Positions 42,060 to 50,367 of a stretch of 53,213 nt of DNA are shown piece by piece. The stretch is taken from assembly GCA_900320905.1 (NCBI GenBank), contig ONTZ01000018.1, forward strand, positions 1 through 53,213, written 5' to 3'. A model generated the notes under the pieces. The model saw only the letters and a list, made by a program, of their open reading frames with translations, ran no database searches and had not been told where the DNA came from. Made by a program: the position numbers and the translations under genes. How positions within the stretch are numbered: position 1 is the first letter of the stretch; the number at the start of each line of letters is the position of its first letter. Origin of the DNA: an uncultured Prevotella sp. Its GTDB lineage: Bacteria; Bacteroidota; Bacteroidia; Bacteroidales; Bacteroidaceae.

Positions 42060-42647
42060 CTATTTTTGTAGTTGTACTGTCCGTTGGGAGAACTCACAGC
42101 CACAATATTGCTGGTTGTAGAAGTCAAATTCTTTCAAGAGTTGGTTGCGTCGTTCCTGCAATCCACCCTTGCGCCAGTTCTGATTCCAGAAGGTAGTACC
42201 TTCGACAGTCTGTTCTGCCAGATAACCTGCCCTTTCTATCTGTTCGAGACGCTTCCAACGACTGGATGCAAGGGTGGTCGTGAAGTATTGCAGTCCAAGT
42301 TCTTTCGCCTTCCTGGCAGTCTCCGTCAAACGGAGTGTAAAGCATTGCTCACACCTTCTGCCCCTTTCAGGTTCACCCTCAAGGCCACACACATCCTGTC
42401 GCCACTGGTCATGATTATAATCGCCATCAATCCAAGTGAGACCGAGACTCTCTGCATGACGTTTGCTCTCGTTCTTGCGGATCTCATATTCCTCACGGGG
42501 AAAGATATTGGGATTATAATAGAATATTGTAGGGCGAACCCCATTGGCAAGCATCCACTCCACAATCGCAGATGAACAAGGTGCGCAACAAGCGTGCAAC
42601 AGCACTTCCTTACAACCCTCTGGCTTTCCAAATACGTTCTTTCGCAT
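42060..42647 (-). CDS. queH: Epoxyqueuosine reductase QueH
   Basis: 195 aa. Last step of queuosine tRNA modification: reduction of epoxyqueuosine, the non-cobalamin alternative to QueG. Family cysteines are present: [12 protein letters not shown] near residue 17, [17 protein letters not shown] near 98, and YCGCEFS close to the C-terminus, which build the Fe-S and metal site. [18 protein letters not shown] and [11 protein letters not shown] are further family stretches. ATG 42647 ([11 protein letters not shown]) is chosen; the frame is open further upstream but only through the djlA coding region. It overlaps the 3' end of that gene by 38 nt. Confidence 0.94.
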   Translation of the reverse strand: MRKNVFGKPEGCKEVLLHACCAPCSSAIVEWMLANGVRPTIFYYNPNIFPREEYEIRKNESKRHAESLGLTWIDGDYNHDQWRQDVCGLEGEPERGRRCEQCFTLRLTETARKAKELGLQYFTTTLASSRWKRLEQIERAGYLAEQTVEGTTFWNQNWRKGGLQERRNQLLKEFDFYNQQYCGCEFSQRTVQLQK

Positions 42648-43455
42648 TATTGATCTCCTGGAATTTCTTTTCCGCAGCCTTACGCACATCCTCTCCGAGA
42701 GCCGCCACTTTGTCGGGATGATGCTCAAGGGCCAGTTTGCGATAGGCTTTCTTCACCTCGTCGTCTGTGGCATTCTGACTGACACCCAATACCTTATAGG
42801 CATCCTCCAGCGTATTGCCTTCTAAATGTAGCATCGAGTCCACCTCACTGCTACGGAGACCCATCCACTGGGCACACTCTTTCAGAGCCGTGATCTCACT
42901 CTGAGGCACAGAACCGTCGGCCTTTGCCACCATCACGAGGTAGTTCAACAACTGGAGGCGCTGCGAATAGTCCATCTGCTGGTTGATTTGTCCACAGCAC
43001 TGGCGCACCGTCTGCTTGAACTGTGTCCACCCCTCTCGTTTCTGCTCGTCGAAGAGTTTGTTCAGAATCTCATTACCCTGATAGACGGCCTGACTGCCGA
43101 AGTTCTGACGAAGCATCTGGCGCACCATCTCCATCTCGGAGTGCATCGCCTTGCCGTCGGCCTTGATGATATAGGAAGACAGCACGAGCAGCGAGAACAA
43201 GAAACTATTACGCTGCCCCTGTTGCTGGCGCTGGCGGTAAGCCTGCTGGTAGGCCTGACTGTAATCCTGATACGACTGCTGTTGCCAGTTCTCCTCGCGC
43301 TGGGAACCAGTCCCCCACGTACCAGAGTTATCGGGGGTGTTCACCCCGTCGAGTACCGAGTCAAAGAGCGTCCCTATCAGATAGCCGGCCAGAGCGCCCA
43401 AAGGACCTCCAGCCATCCATCCGATGAATCCACCTATCCACTTACCTGCTGCCAT
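42610..43455 (-). CDS. DjlA-like TerB/J-domain co-chaperone
   Basis: 281 aa. The N-terminal Gly-rich segment ([23 protein letters not shown]) may be a membrane hairpin. Next is a Gln/Tyr-rich linker ([19 protein letters not shown]), a TerB-like domain ([43 protein letters not shown]), and a C-terminal J domain with [22 protein letters not shown] and the HPD tripeptide ([11 protein letters not shown]) that stimulates DnaK. The order matches DjlA. The downstream queH overlaps it by 38 nt, and the pafA gene ends 33 nt upstream. Confidence 0.88.
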   Translation of the reverse strand: MAAGKWIGGFIGWMAGGPLGALAGYLIGTLFDSVLDGVNTPDNSGTWGTGSQREENWQQQSYQDYSQAYQQAYRQRQQQGQRNSFLFSLLVLSSYIIKADGKAMHSEMEMVRQMLRQNFGSQAVYQGNEILNKLFDEQKREGWTQFKQTVRQCCGQINQQMDYSQRLQLLNYLVMVAKADGSVPQSEITALKECAQWMGLRSSEVDSMLHLEGNTLEDAYKVLGVSQNATDDEVKKAYRKLALEHHPDKVAALGEDVRKAAEKKFQEINNAKERIWKARGL

Positions 43456-43488
43456 CTTTGTTGTTTACAATTTGACAATTTACCATTT

Positions 43489-45012
43489 TTATCTTACAAC
43501 CTCACCAATGGCTTCACCCACGCAACAATTCGGCTGCTGGATATGCAACATCTGCGTCACTGTGGGAGCAATATCCGTGATATGTACTTCTCGACTCGTG
43601 CTTCCATGCTCTACTTTCCATCCATAGAACAACAGGGGGATATGGGCGTCGTATGGATTCCAGGAGCCATGGGTGGTGCCAATAGGCGAAGACGATTTGC
43701 CAAAGTCATACCAGCCTGCCTCCAATACCAACAACAGGTCGCCAGAGCGCTGGGGATGATACCCCAAGAGTGCACGACTGCGAAGGATATCGGGTACACT
43801 CCAGGTATTCACTTTCTCAAAATCCATCACAAACTGCACATGAGGCATCTGTGTGAAATACCCAATCAACACCTCCTTGACTTTTGCCAAGTCCAGTCCT
43901 AAAGCCTTGATCTTACTGTGGTTCAGAAAGAGACGATAGGCATTGATACCATTGATGATAGACATATCTGCGGCAGGTCCGAGTTTTTCCTTCAGATAGG
44001 CTTCCATCTTGCCGTCCTCCATCTCGTCGTAAATCCTCCAGGCTCCACCGCCCATCTGATGATCGACCATAAACTGATAGTTATGGGCAGCACCGTGATC
44101 TGCCGTCAGGAAAAGGAGATAGTTGCCCTCACCGACCTGGTCATCGAGTGCCTTCAACAAACGGGCGAGATCCTTGTCCAACTCCAGATAAGCCTCATCA
44201 GTATGCTCGCCACGAGTACTATATTTATGGCCTATCACGTCTGTCTGCGAATAACTCACACAGAGCATATCCGTCACCTTGCCCTTGCCAAGTCGTTCTC
44301 CTTTCAAGGCGGCAATCGCCATATCGGTAGTGATATGTCCGCAGAGGGGATAAAGTCCGACATCCTTGCCGACTTTCTTCAGTTCCTTGTTCTTCTTGAG
44401 TTCCTTATTGTAGGCTTTTGCCCACTCTGGCAACTCCGTACGATAGTAAGTGCTCGTGATAAACTGTCCATTATCGTAATCCAACCAATAGGCATGATCC
44501 GAACTTCTTCCTGCCGGCAGGATGGCGGCACGATCCTTGTATGATACACCAACTACCTTTGACTGGAAGTCGGTGTGTAGCCTCAACTGGTCGCCGATGG
44601 TTGTTGCCAACAGATTGCGGGGCGACATACAGCCACGCCTGCGGTTGTCCGTTCCCACAGGATCAACGGTCTTATCACCACAGCAATACACTGGCTCGTC
44701 GTCGATGAAGAAGTCATTGCCGCAGATACCGTGCAGGGCGGGAGTCGAACCAGTATAGACACTTGTATGTCCGATGGCTGTTACCGTCGGCAGGTAGTTA
44801 ATCAGACAGTTGTCGCAACTATAGCCTTTCTTGATGAGTCGCTTAAAACCGTCGTCACCAAACTGGTCGTAATATCTGCTGAGATAGTCCCAACGCATCT
44901 GGTCCACCACAATGCCCACCACCAATTTCGGGCGCTCACCAAAATCAGTATGCGCCAAAGCAGTATGGCAGACACATAGTGTCATTACGAAAATAAACAG
45001 AATCTTTCTCAT
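43489..45012 (-). CDS. PafA-type alkaline phosphatase
   Basis: About 507 aa. Signal peptide 1-20 (ILFIFVMTLCVCHTALAH). Alkaline phosphatase superfamily member like PafA, a periplasmic phosphomonoesterase of Bacteroidetes that is calcium-independent and tolerates phosphate. Metal ligands lie in GIVVDQMRWDYL (Asp, about 32-43), YSQTDVIGHKYS (Asp and His) and TADHGAAHNYQF (Asp-His). The Thr nucleophile is in PTVTAIGHTSVYTGS (about 76-90). ATG 45012 (MRKILFIF) is preferred because it overlaps the IMPase stop as ATGA and starts a proper signal peptide. The long upstream open frame is a shadow of the IMPase gene. Confidence 0.92.
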   Translation of the reverse strand: MRKILFIFVMTLCVCHTALAHTDFGERPKLVVGIVVDQMRWDYLSRYYDQFGDDGFKRLIKKGYSCDNCLINYLPTVTAIGHTSVYTGSTPALHGICGNDFFIDDEPVYCCGDKTVDPVGTDNRRRGCMSPRNLLATTIGDQLRLHTDFQSKVVGVSYKDRAAILPAGRSSDHAYWLDYDNGQFITSTYYRTELPEWAKAYNKELKKNKELKKVGKDVGLYPLCGHITTDMAIAALKGERLGKGKVTDMLCVSYSQTDVIGHKYSTRGEHTDEAYLELDKDLARLLKALDDQVGEGNYLLFLTADHGAAHNYQFMVDHQMGGGAWRIYDEMEDGKMEAYLKEKLGPAADMSIINGINAYRLFLNHSKIKALGLDLAKVKEVLIGYFTQMPHVQFVMDFEKVNTWSVPDILRSRALLGYHPQRSGDLLLVLEAGWYDFGKSSSPIGTTHGSWNPYDAHIPLLFYGWKVEHGSTSREVHITDIAPTVTQMLHIQQPNCCVGEAIGEVVR

Positions 45013-45863
45013 ATTTGTTTGTTTTTTGTTTCTCCAATCACTTTCAGGATGTCTTGCTGTATCACACCGTTTGTCGCCACGACACTGTTGCCCTGTGTAA
45101 AGTCCGTCGAACCGTCGTAGTCTGTCACCATTCCACCAGCCTCCATCACAATCAGGCTGCCAGCCATATAGTCCCACTGGCCGATATACTGTTCGGCATA
45201 GCCATCGAGCCTGCCAGCAGCCACCTGACAGAGCGCCATAGCGGCAGAGCCACAGGCACGGATGCTTCCCACATTACCATAGAGCCTATCAATAAGTTGC
45301 TTGATCACAGGCTTGTAGGCCTCACTGTTATAAGGCAGTTGCAGACAAATCAGCGCATCCTGAATCTGCTGACTGCTGACCTTCAACTTTTCACTTTTCA
45401 CTTCTCCACTTTTCACTTCTAAGTACGCTCCTCCTCCCTTCCAGGCATAGAAACACTCATCGGCACAGATCTCATAGACCACACCGATAAGAATCTCCTT
45501 ACCCTGTAACAGTGCGATACTCACAGCGTATGGTGCATACTGGTGGATGAAGTTCGTCGTGCCGTCGAGCGGATCCACCACCCAGCACAAAGGAGTATCT
45601 GCGATAGACTTTTCACTTTTCACTCCTTCACTTTTCACTTCTGTCGTTCCCTCCTCTGTGATAAATCCCGCCTCTGGTAACAGTTCTCTTAACGCACTGA
45701 CAATCAGCCGCTCCGACCCCTTGTCGACATACGACACATAGTCGTGGGCGTGTTTTCGCTCCACGCTTTCAAGGGAGAACTTCTCCCGTTCTCCCCTAAT
45801 ATACGCCCCAGCCCGCCGTGCAATCTCGCACACAGCCAGGGTACATTTCTCTAAATCAACCAT
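45009..45863 (-). CDS. Inositol monophosphatase family protein
   Basis: 284 aa. Mg-dependent phosphatase of the IMPase/SuhB/CysQ superfamily. Motif 1 is VVDPLDGTTNFIHQYA (about 98-113), with the Glu of GFITEEGTTE before it, and motif 2 is GQWDYMAGSLIVMEAGG (about 223-239). Substrate (inositol phosphate, PAP or another) is undecided. Two in-frame inserts, TEVKSEGVKSEKS and EVKSGEVKSEKLK, are encoded by TTTTCAC heptamer repeats and are not part of the usual fold. The start directly follows the glsB stop; pafA overlaps the end by 4 nt. Confidence 0.92.
   Translation of the reverse strand: MVDLEKCTLAVCEIARRAGAYIRGEREKFSLESVERKHAHDYVSYVDKGSERLIVSALRELLPEAGFITEEGTTEVKSEGVKSEKSIADTPLCWVVDPLDGTTNFIHQYAPYAVSIALLQGKEILIGVVYEICADECFYAWKGGGAYLEVKSGEVKSEKLKVSSQQIQDALICLQLPYNSEAYKPVIKQLIDRLYGNVGSIRACGSAAMALCQVAAGRLDGYAEQYIGQWDYMAGSLIVMEAGGMVTDYDGSTDFTQGNSVVATNGVIQQDILKVIGETKNKQI
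45388..45420. repeat. Heptamer repeat inside the IMPase gene, first block
   Basis: TTTTCAC, TTTTCAC, TTCTCCAC, TTTTCAC, TTCT. Encodes the EVKSGEVKSEKLK insert. Confidence 0.75.
45610..45641. repeat. Heptamer repeat inside the IMPase gene, second block
   Basis: TTTTCAC, TTTTCAC, TCCTTCAC, TTTTCAC, TTC. Encodes the EVKSEGVKSEKS insert. Confidence 0.75.
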
Positions 45864-46103
45864 TTACTTCTTGAAGAAGGAGGCTATCCAGAGGATGAGA
45901 GCCGCACCGATGATGGCTGTGGCGAGTTGTCCGAGAAGGCCACCCCAAGAAATGCCGAGCAGGTCGAACAGCCAGCCGCCGAGGGCACCGCCAAGGAGAC
46001 CCAGCACACAATTCATGATGATGCCGAAGCCACCACCTTTCATTAACTTGCCAGCGCAGAAGCCAGCCAAACAACCTAAAAGAAGTGAAATGATAATACC
46101 CAT
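45864..46103 (-). CDS. GlsB/YeaQ-type small membrane protein
   Basis: 79 aa, three hydrophobic helices with glycine zippers: MGIIISLLLGCLAGFCAGKLMKGGGFG, IIMNCVLGLLGGALGGWLFDLL, LGQLATAIIGAALILWIASF. This is the transglycosylase-associated/GlsB-YmgE family, small inner-membrane proteins tied to general stress. ATG 46103 is chosen because the family begins MGIII, and the longer frame crosses the promoter. First gene of the glsB-IMPase-pafA-djlA-queH unit; the stop touches the IMPase ATG with no gap. Confidence 0.92.
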   Translation of the reverse strand: MGIIISLLLGCLAGFCAGKLMKGGGFGIIMNCVLGLLGGALGGWLFDLLGISWGGLLGQLATAIIGAALILWIASFFKK

Positions 46104-46132
46104 AATTTTACTATTTAATTGGTTTGATGCTG

Positions 46133-46140
46133 CAAAAATA
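46133..46140 (-). promoter_or_regulatory. -7 box of the glsB operon
   Basis: TATTTTTG on the minus strand, 29 nt before the glsB ATG. Half of it lies inside the hairpin that ends the tyrA operon. Confidence 0.5.
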
Positions 46141-46190
46141 CGCAAAATAATCGGAACCACCAAGAAATGAACCGATTATTTTGCGTATTT
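46136..46190 (-). terminator. 19-bp hairpin terminator of the aromatic operon
   Basis: Arms 46136-46154 and 46172-46190 are perfectly complementary (core GCAAAATAATCGG / CCGATTATTTTGC), with a 17-base loop; T run on the minus strand at the exit. It overlaps the glsB promoter box. Confidence 0.8.
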
Positions 46191-46205
46191 GAACAGACTC
46201 AAGGA

Positions 46206-47000
46206 CTATTTCTTTATCTCTATGTCTCGCTTCACATTGTTGCGGATCTTTGTGAGATAGCCCTTCATACCCTCAGCATCCTTGTTGTCGATGATTTCCA
46301 GAAGTTCTTTCAACTCCGTACGAATCTGACTCACCTGGTCATGAGTATAGGGGTTGAAGAGGATTTCCTGCAACAGATAGTCATCCTCATTCAGCACGCC
46401 TTTGGCAATCCGCATGTGGCGCTTGAAGGTAGTACCCGGTGCATCCTGATGCTTCATCACGGCCGCAAAGACAAACGTCGACACAAACGGGATTGACAGC
46501 GAGTAAGCCACCGTCTTGTCATGCTCCTCGAAGGTGTATTCGTAGATATTGAGACCTAACTTCTGATAGAGGTCCTTGAAGAAGATACGACCCATATAGT
46601 CGCCCTCGCTGATGATGATGGCATTCTCCTCAGAGAGTTGCTGCAAATTTGCAAACGTAGGACCGAACATCGGGTGGGTACTGACATAGCGCATTCCCGA
46701 AGCCTCATAAAAATCTTTCAAATCAGTCTTCACAGAGGCGATATCGCTGATAATACACTCTTTGGGGAGATACGGAATCACCTCCTTAAACACAGGAATG
46801 GTATATTTCAGCGTCACAGCATTGATCAGCAGTTCCGGCTTAAACTCCTTGATTTCCTCGTAGGAGGTAAAGCGCTGACAGTTGTAAGTGAACCGCATCC
46901 GCTTGGGGTCTCTCTCAAAGACTGCCACCTCGTGCTCAAAACTCAGCAGGTCGATGAAGAAACTTCCCATCTTACCTGCACCCATCACAAGAATCTTCAT
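46206..47000 (-). CDS. tyrA: Prephenate dehydrogenase
   Basis: 264 aa. It oxidises prephenate to 4-hydroxyphenylpyruvate on the way to tyrosine. The Rossmann motif ILVMGAGKMGSFFIDLL is at the N-terminus, INAVTLKYTIPVFKEVIPYL and SDIASVKTDL follow, and STHPMFGPTFANL (about 109-121) holds the catalytic His. The C-terminal half is the helical dimerisation domain (IPFVSTFVFAAVMKH). No ACT domain is attached, so feedback must come from elsewhere, such as the attenuator upstream of pheA. Last gene of the operon, 24 nt after the DAHP synthase gene. Confidence 0.93.
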   Translation of the reverse strand: MKILVMGAGKMGSFFIDLLSFEHEVAVFERDPKRMRFTYNCQRFTSYEEIKEFKPELLINAVTLKYTIPVFKEVIPYLPKECIISDIASVKTDLKDFYEASGMRYVSTHPMFGPTFANLQQLSEENAIIISEGDYMGRIFFKDLYQKLGLNIYEYTFEEHDKTVAYSLSIPFVSTFVFAAVMKHQDAPGTTFKRHMRIAKGVLNEDDYLLQEILFNPYTHDQVSQIRTELKELLEIIDNKDAEGMKGYLTKIRNNVKRDIEIKK

Positions 47001-47024
47001 AATACTCCTCTTTTATGAAAGAAA

Positions 47025-48089
47025 TTACTTATTAATGATTTCGATTTGTTGTCTGACACTTTCCTCGTGGATATTCTCAAAGACGTGAGCCACGAACTCA
47101 GGAGCCATACCACAGAGGGCTCCCTGCGCACCACGCTTGTTCAGAATCTCATTGTAGCGGTTGGCCTGCAACACCGTCATATTGTGTTCCTTCTTGTACT
47201 GACCGATCTCACGACAGACCTTCATGCGCTTAGCCAGAATATCCATAATCTGATTGTCGAGTTCGTCAATCTGCTTACGTAGTTGACTGATGCCCTCTGT
47301 CGTGGTGTGCTCATCACGGATCACGAGCAGGGAGAGGATATAGTCGAGCACATCAGGCGTCACCTGTTGCTTGGCATCACTCCACGCCTTGTCAGGATCA
47401 CAATGGCTCTCAATGATCAGACCGTCGAAGCCAAGGTCCATGGCCTGCTGACAGAGTGGAGCCACCAGTTCACGACGACCTCCGATATGTGAGGGGTCAC
47501 TGATGAGCGGCAGGTCAGGAATCCTGCGGCGCAACTCAATGGGAATCTGCCACATCGGGGCGTTTCGGTAAATTTTCTGCTCATACGAAGAGAAACCACG
47601 GTGGATGGCTCCCAGACGCTTCACCCCAGCCTGGTTGATGCGCTCCAAGGCACCTATCCAGAGTTCGAGGTCAGGGTTGACGGGATTCTTCACGAACACA
47701 GGTACATCTACCCCTTGCAACGCATCGGCAATAGCCTGCATGGCAAAGGGATTGGCCGATGTACGGGCACCTATCCAGAGGATATCGACATCATATTTCA
47801 AGGCCAGTTCCACGTGTTCTGGCGTAGCCACCTCACAGGCCACGTTCATCTTGGTCTCTTTCTTCACTTGCGAGAGCCACACAAGGGCGGGTTCACCGTG
47901 TCCCTCAAAGCCACCTGGCTTCGTACGGGGCTTCCACACACCGGCACGGAAGTTATGGCAACCCTTCATTGCCAGTTCACGGGCTGTGGTCATCACTTGT
48001 TCCTCCGTTTCGGCAGAGCAAGGGCCTGCAATCACGAAGGGACGTTCATTGTCACTCGGTAAATTCAATGGGGCTAATTCCAGTTCCAT
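47025..48089 (-). CDS. Bifunctional DAHP synthase / chorismate mutase
   Basis: 354 aa. Residues 1-260 are a DAHP synthase of the KdsA-related subtype, joining erythrose-4-phosphate with phosphoenolpyruvate: FVIAGPCSAETEEQV (about 19-33), GVWKPRTKPGGFEG (about 50-63), and SDPSHIGGRRELV. Residues ~265-354 are a type II (AroQ) chorismate mutase: ISQLRKQIDELDNQIMDILAKRMKVCREIGQYK. The mutase is C-terminal, the arrangement usual in Bacteroidetes. One polypeptide thus supplies both the first shikimate step and prephenate, placed with pheA, tyrA and the aminotransferase. It starts 2 nt after the aminotransferase stop. Confidence 0.97.
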   Translation of the reverse strand: MELELAPLNLPSDNERPFVIAGPCSAETEEQVMTTARELAMKGCHNFRAGVWKPRTKPGGFEGHGEPALVWLSQVKKETKMNVACEVATPEHVELALKYDVDILWIGARTSANPFAMQAIADALQGVDVPVFVKNPVNPDLELWIGALERINQAGVKRLGAIHRGFSSYEQKIYRNAPMWQIPIELRRRIPDLPLISDPSHIGGRRELVAPLCQQAMDLGFDGLIIESHCDPDKAWSDAKQQVTPDVLDYILSLLVIRDEHTTTEGISQLRKQIDELDNQIMDILAKRMKVCREIGQYKKEHNMTVLQANRYNEILNKRGAQGALCGMAPEFVAHVFENIHEESVRQQIEIINK

Positions 48090-48091
48090 AA

Positions 48092-49264
48092 TTATATTGC
48101 TTTTTTGATTCTTTCTAATGCTTGCTGTATTTTCTCTTCCTTCGCACAGAGGGAGATGCGGATATACCGCTCACCGTTAGAGCCGAAGATGAAGCCTGGG
48201 GTGATGAAGACACGAGCCTCATGCAGTACACGCTCCGTCAGGTCTTCCACGTTCTGGATGTCAGCGGGAATCTTTCCCCATAAGAACATACCCACCTGAT
48301 TCTTGTCGTAGGTACATCCTAAGACATCCATAATCTTCTCTGCCCACTCACGACGACGCTGATAGGTATTGATATTATACTCCCTGTGCCAAGCCTCATC
48401 ATTCTGATACGCCTCAGCGGCAGCCAGTTGGATGCCACGGAAAGTACCACTCTCAATGTTCGACTGCACTTTCAGTATCCACGTAATAAACTCAGCATTC
48501 GTTGCACACAGGCCTACACGCCAACCGGACATATTGTGACTCTTCGACATCGAGTTGAACTCGATACAGCAGTCCCTCGCACCAGGCACTTGAAGAATGC
48601 TCAGGTGTTCCTCGCTGAGGATGAATGAATAAGGATTGTCGTTGACAACCACAATATTGTGCGCTTTGGCAAACTGCACCAGACGCTCGTAAGTCTCACG
48701 CTGGGCACGACCGCCCGTCGGCATATTAGGATAATTTGTCCACATCAGTTTCACCTTCGAGAGATCCATCTTCTCCAGTTCCTCAAAGTCTGGCTGCCAA
48801 CCGTTATCCTCACGCAGATTGTAGTTCACGATCTTGGCGCCCAAGATCTTACTCAGCGAAGTATAGGTAGGATAGCCCGGATTCGGCACCAGCACCTCGT
48901 CGCCAGGATTCACGAAGGCGAGCGTCACGTGCAGGATACCTTCCTTCGAGCCTATCAGTGGCAGGATCTCCGTCTTGGGGTCAAGATCCACATCGTACCA
49001 GCGCTTGTAGAAGCCGGCCATGGCCTCACGCAACTCAGGCGTACCCATCGTAGGCTGATAGCCGTGGGCATTCGGTTGGTGGGCCACCTCACAGAGTTTC
49101 TCGATGGTCTGTGGTGACGGCGGCATATCGGGACTGCCAATGGCGAGGCTGATGATATCCTTGCCCTCAGCATTCATCTGAGCCACTTCCTTCAACTTCC
49201 TACTGAAATAGTACTCCTGTACTAAACTTAATCTCTCTGCTGGTTTAATTGGTCTGTTTGCCAT
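48092..49264 (-). CDS. PLP aminotransferase of the aromatic operon
   Basis: 390 aa, fold-type I class I/II aminotransferase. PLP-site features: YPTYTSLSKI, TNYPNMPTGGRA (about 155-166), VVNDNPYSFIL with the Asp, and the Schiff-base Lys in EFNSMSKSHNMSGWRVGLC. The substrate is probably phenylpyruvate and 4-hydroxyphenylpyruvate, or prephenate, judging from the operon. Its sequence resembles the LL-diaminopimelate/aspartate aminotransferase group, so an alternative is possible. The ATG overlaps the end of pheA by 20 nt, and the next ATG is 2 nt after its stop. Confidence 0.92.
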   Translation of the reverse strand: MANRPIKPAERLSLVQEYYFSRKLKEVAQMNAEGKDIISLAIGSPDMPPSPQTIEKLCEVAHQPNAHGYQPTMGTPELREAMAGFYKRWYDVDLDPKTEILPLIGSKEGILHVTLAFVNPGDEVLVPNPGYPTYTSLSKILGAKIVNYNLREDNGWQPDFEELEKMDLSKVKLMWTNYPNMPTGGRAQRETYERLVQFAKAHNIVVVNDNPYSFILSEEHLSILQVPGARDCCIEFNSMSKSHNMSGWRVGLCATNAEFITWILKVQSNIESGTFRGIQLAAAEAYQNDEAWHREYNINTYQRRREWAEKIMDVLGCTYDKNQVGMFLWGKIPADIQNVEDLTERVLHEARVFITPGFIFGSNGERYIRISLCAKEEKIQQALERIKKAI

Positions 49265-50087
49265 CCTTATATTCTCCTAAAATCTTTAAGTCCTTGGTCA
49301 ATGGGATAATCGCGTCAATGCTCTGGCGGTAACGGGTCAGGTCGTCGTACATCACGTCGACATAGAACAGGTATTCCCACTCCCGTCCGATAATCGGCAA
49401 CGACTGGATCTTCGTCAGGTTGATCTTATAAAAGGAAAGGATTGCGAGTACATGACTCAGTGAGCCCTCCTCGTGAGGCAGGGAGAATACAATGCTCGAC
49501 TTGTTGGTTTCCAACAGCGGACGAAGCATATCCGCCTTATTGGGATTCGACACCACGAGAAAACGGGTGAAGTTGTGCTTGTTATCCTCGATATGGTCTT
49601 CAAGCACCTTCAATCCATAGAGTCGTGCAGCCTCTGCGTGACAGATGGCTGCCCAGCCTCGCCTACCCTCTTCGGCAATCATTTTTGCCGAGCCTGCCGT
49701 ATCCTCAGCCTCCACATTCTTCAACTGCGGGTGCTGGGCCAGAAACTGGCGGCACTGCATCAGGGCCACAGGATGCGAGTGTACTTCCGTGATAGTGCTC
49801 CAGTCGTCCTCAGGCAGACAACAGATGCAGTGCGAGATGTGCAACTTATGCTCACCCACCACTGTGGTGCCAGAGTCGCGCAGCAACTCATAGTTATGCA
49901 ACAGCGAACCCGCAATCGTGTTCTCTATGGCCAGCATACCGATGGCAGTAGGATCCTGCTTGATACTCTGGAATACCTGTTCAAAGGTGGAACAGCAGAT
50001 GAGTTGTATCTGTTCTCCCTCGAAATACAGGTGCGCCGCAATGTCGTGGAACGACCCAATCAGTCCTTGTATGGCAATCCTCTTCAT
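49245..50087 (-). CDS. pheA: Prephenate dehydratase
   Basis: 280 aa, monofunctional. It converts prephenate to phenylpyruvate. The catalytic domain (1-180) has GSFHDIAAHLYF, AIENTIAGSLLHNYELL (about 55-71) and the active-site NFTRFLVV (TRF, about 170-177). The C-terminal ACT domain (about 195-270; HEEGSLSHVLAILSFYKINLTKIQSLPI) binds phenylalanine for feedback inhibition. It is the first structural gene after the Tyr/Phe leader and its terminator, so its transcription should be attenuated by charged tRNA levels. The aminotransferase gene overlaps its end. Confidence 0.97.
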   Translation of the reverse strand: MKRIAIQGLIGSFHDIAAHLYFEGEQIQLICCSTFEQVFQSIKQDPTAIGMLAIENTIAGSLLHNYELLRDSGTTVVGEHKLHISHCICCLPEDDWSTITEVHSHPVALMQCRQFLAQHPQLKNVEAEDTAGSAKMIAEEGRRGWAAICHAEAARLYGLKVLEDHIEDNKHNFTRFLVVSNPNKADMLRPLLETNKSSIVFSLPHEEGSLSHVLAILSFYKINLTKIQSLPIIGREWEYLFYVDVMYDDLTRYRQSIDAIIPLTKDLKILGEYKDGKQTN

Positions 50088-50122
50088 CTATGTAATTACA
50101 ATTTGACGATTTACAATTTATT

Positions 50123-50157
50123 AAAAAATCCCGCTTTCACTCTGTTGTGAAGCGGGA
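50123..50157 (-). terminator. Attenuator terminator before pheA
   Basis: On the minus strand TCCCGCTTCAC (50157-50147) pairs with GTGAAAGCGGGA (50140-50129), with one bulged base, followed by six Ts (50128-50123). It stands between the leader peptide and pheA, not after a gene. Confidence 0.92.
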
Positions 50158-50218
50158 CCTTATTTCAATTCTTCAATTTTCAATTCTTTAATTTTACTTA
50201 CGGCCTTCCGCTTCACAG
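50146..50218 (-). promoter_or_regulatory. Antiterminator pairing of the pheA attenuator
   Basis: TGTGAAGCGG at 50218-50209 (inside the leader codons) is the exact complement of CCGCTTCACA at 50155-50146, the 5' arm of the terminator. Pairing of the two prevents the terminator. A ribosome stalled in the Tyr/Phe run (50254-50228) leaves the first segment largely free; one that reaches the stop codon at 50195 covers it. Confidence 0.88.
50168..50194. repeat. Heptamer repeat between leader stop and terminator
   Basis: CAATTCT, TCAATTT, TCAATTC, TTTAATT in tandem, acting as a spacer in the attenuator RNA. Confidence 0.65.
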
Positions 50219-50272
50219 TTCCCTGCAAAGTAAAAGTAATAACCGTAAAAGTAAGCGTTCAACATTGACATA
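50195..50272 (-). CDS. Tyr/Phe-rich leader peptide of the aromatic operon
   Basis: 25 codons from ATG 50272 to TAA at 50197-50195. Codons 7-15 read YFYGYYFYF: five Tyr and three Phe out of nine. The gene starts 28 nt after a promoter box and ends 37 nt before the terminator hairpin. Scarce charged tRNA-Tyr or tRNA-Phe would stall ribosomes here and favour the antiterminator. The enrichment matches exactly the two amino acids made by the operon behind it. Confidence 0.92.
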
Positions 50273-50300
50273 TTCTGTTCGTTTTTGTCTTATCGGCTGC

Positions 50301-50308
50301 AAAAGTAC
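50301..50308 (-). promoter_or_regulatory. -7 box of the aromatic operon
   Basis: TACTTTTG on the minus strand, 28 nt before the leader-peptide ATG. Confidence 0.7.
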
Positions 50309-50367
50309 ATCATTTTTGCGAAACAAACAAATAATTTGCAAGAAATTTTGCGATTTTGCTTACTTTT

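Noticed and set aside
45013-45177. Longer N-terminus for the PafA-type phosphatase
   Set aside because: The extra 55 codons overlap the IMPase gene, lack a signal peptide, and the ATG at 45012 begins a perfect one.
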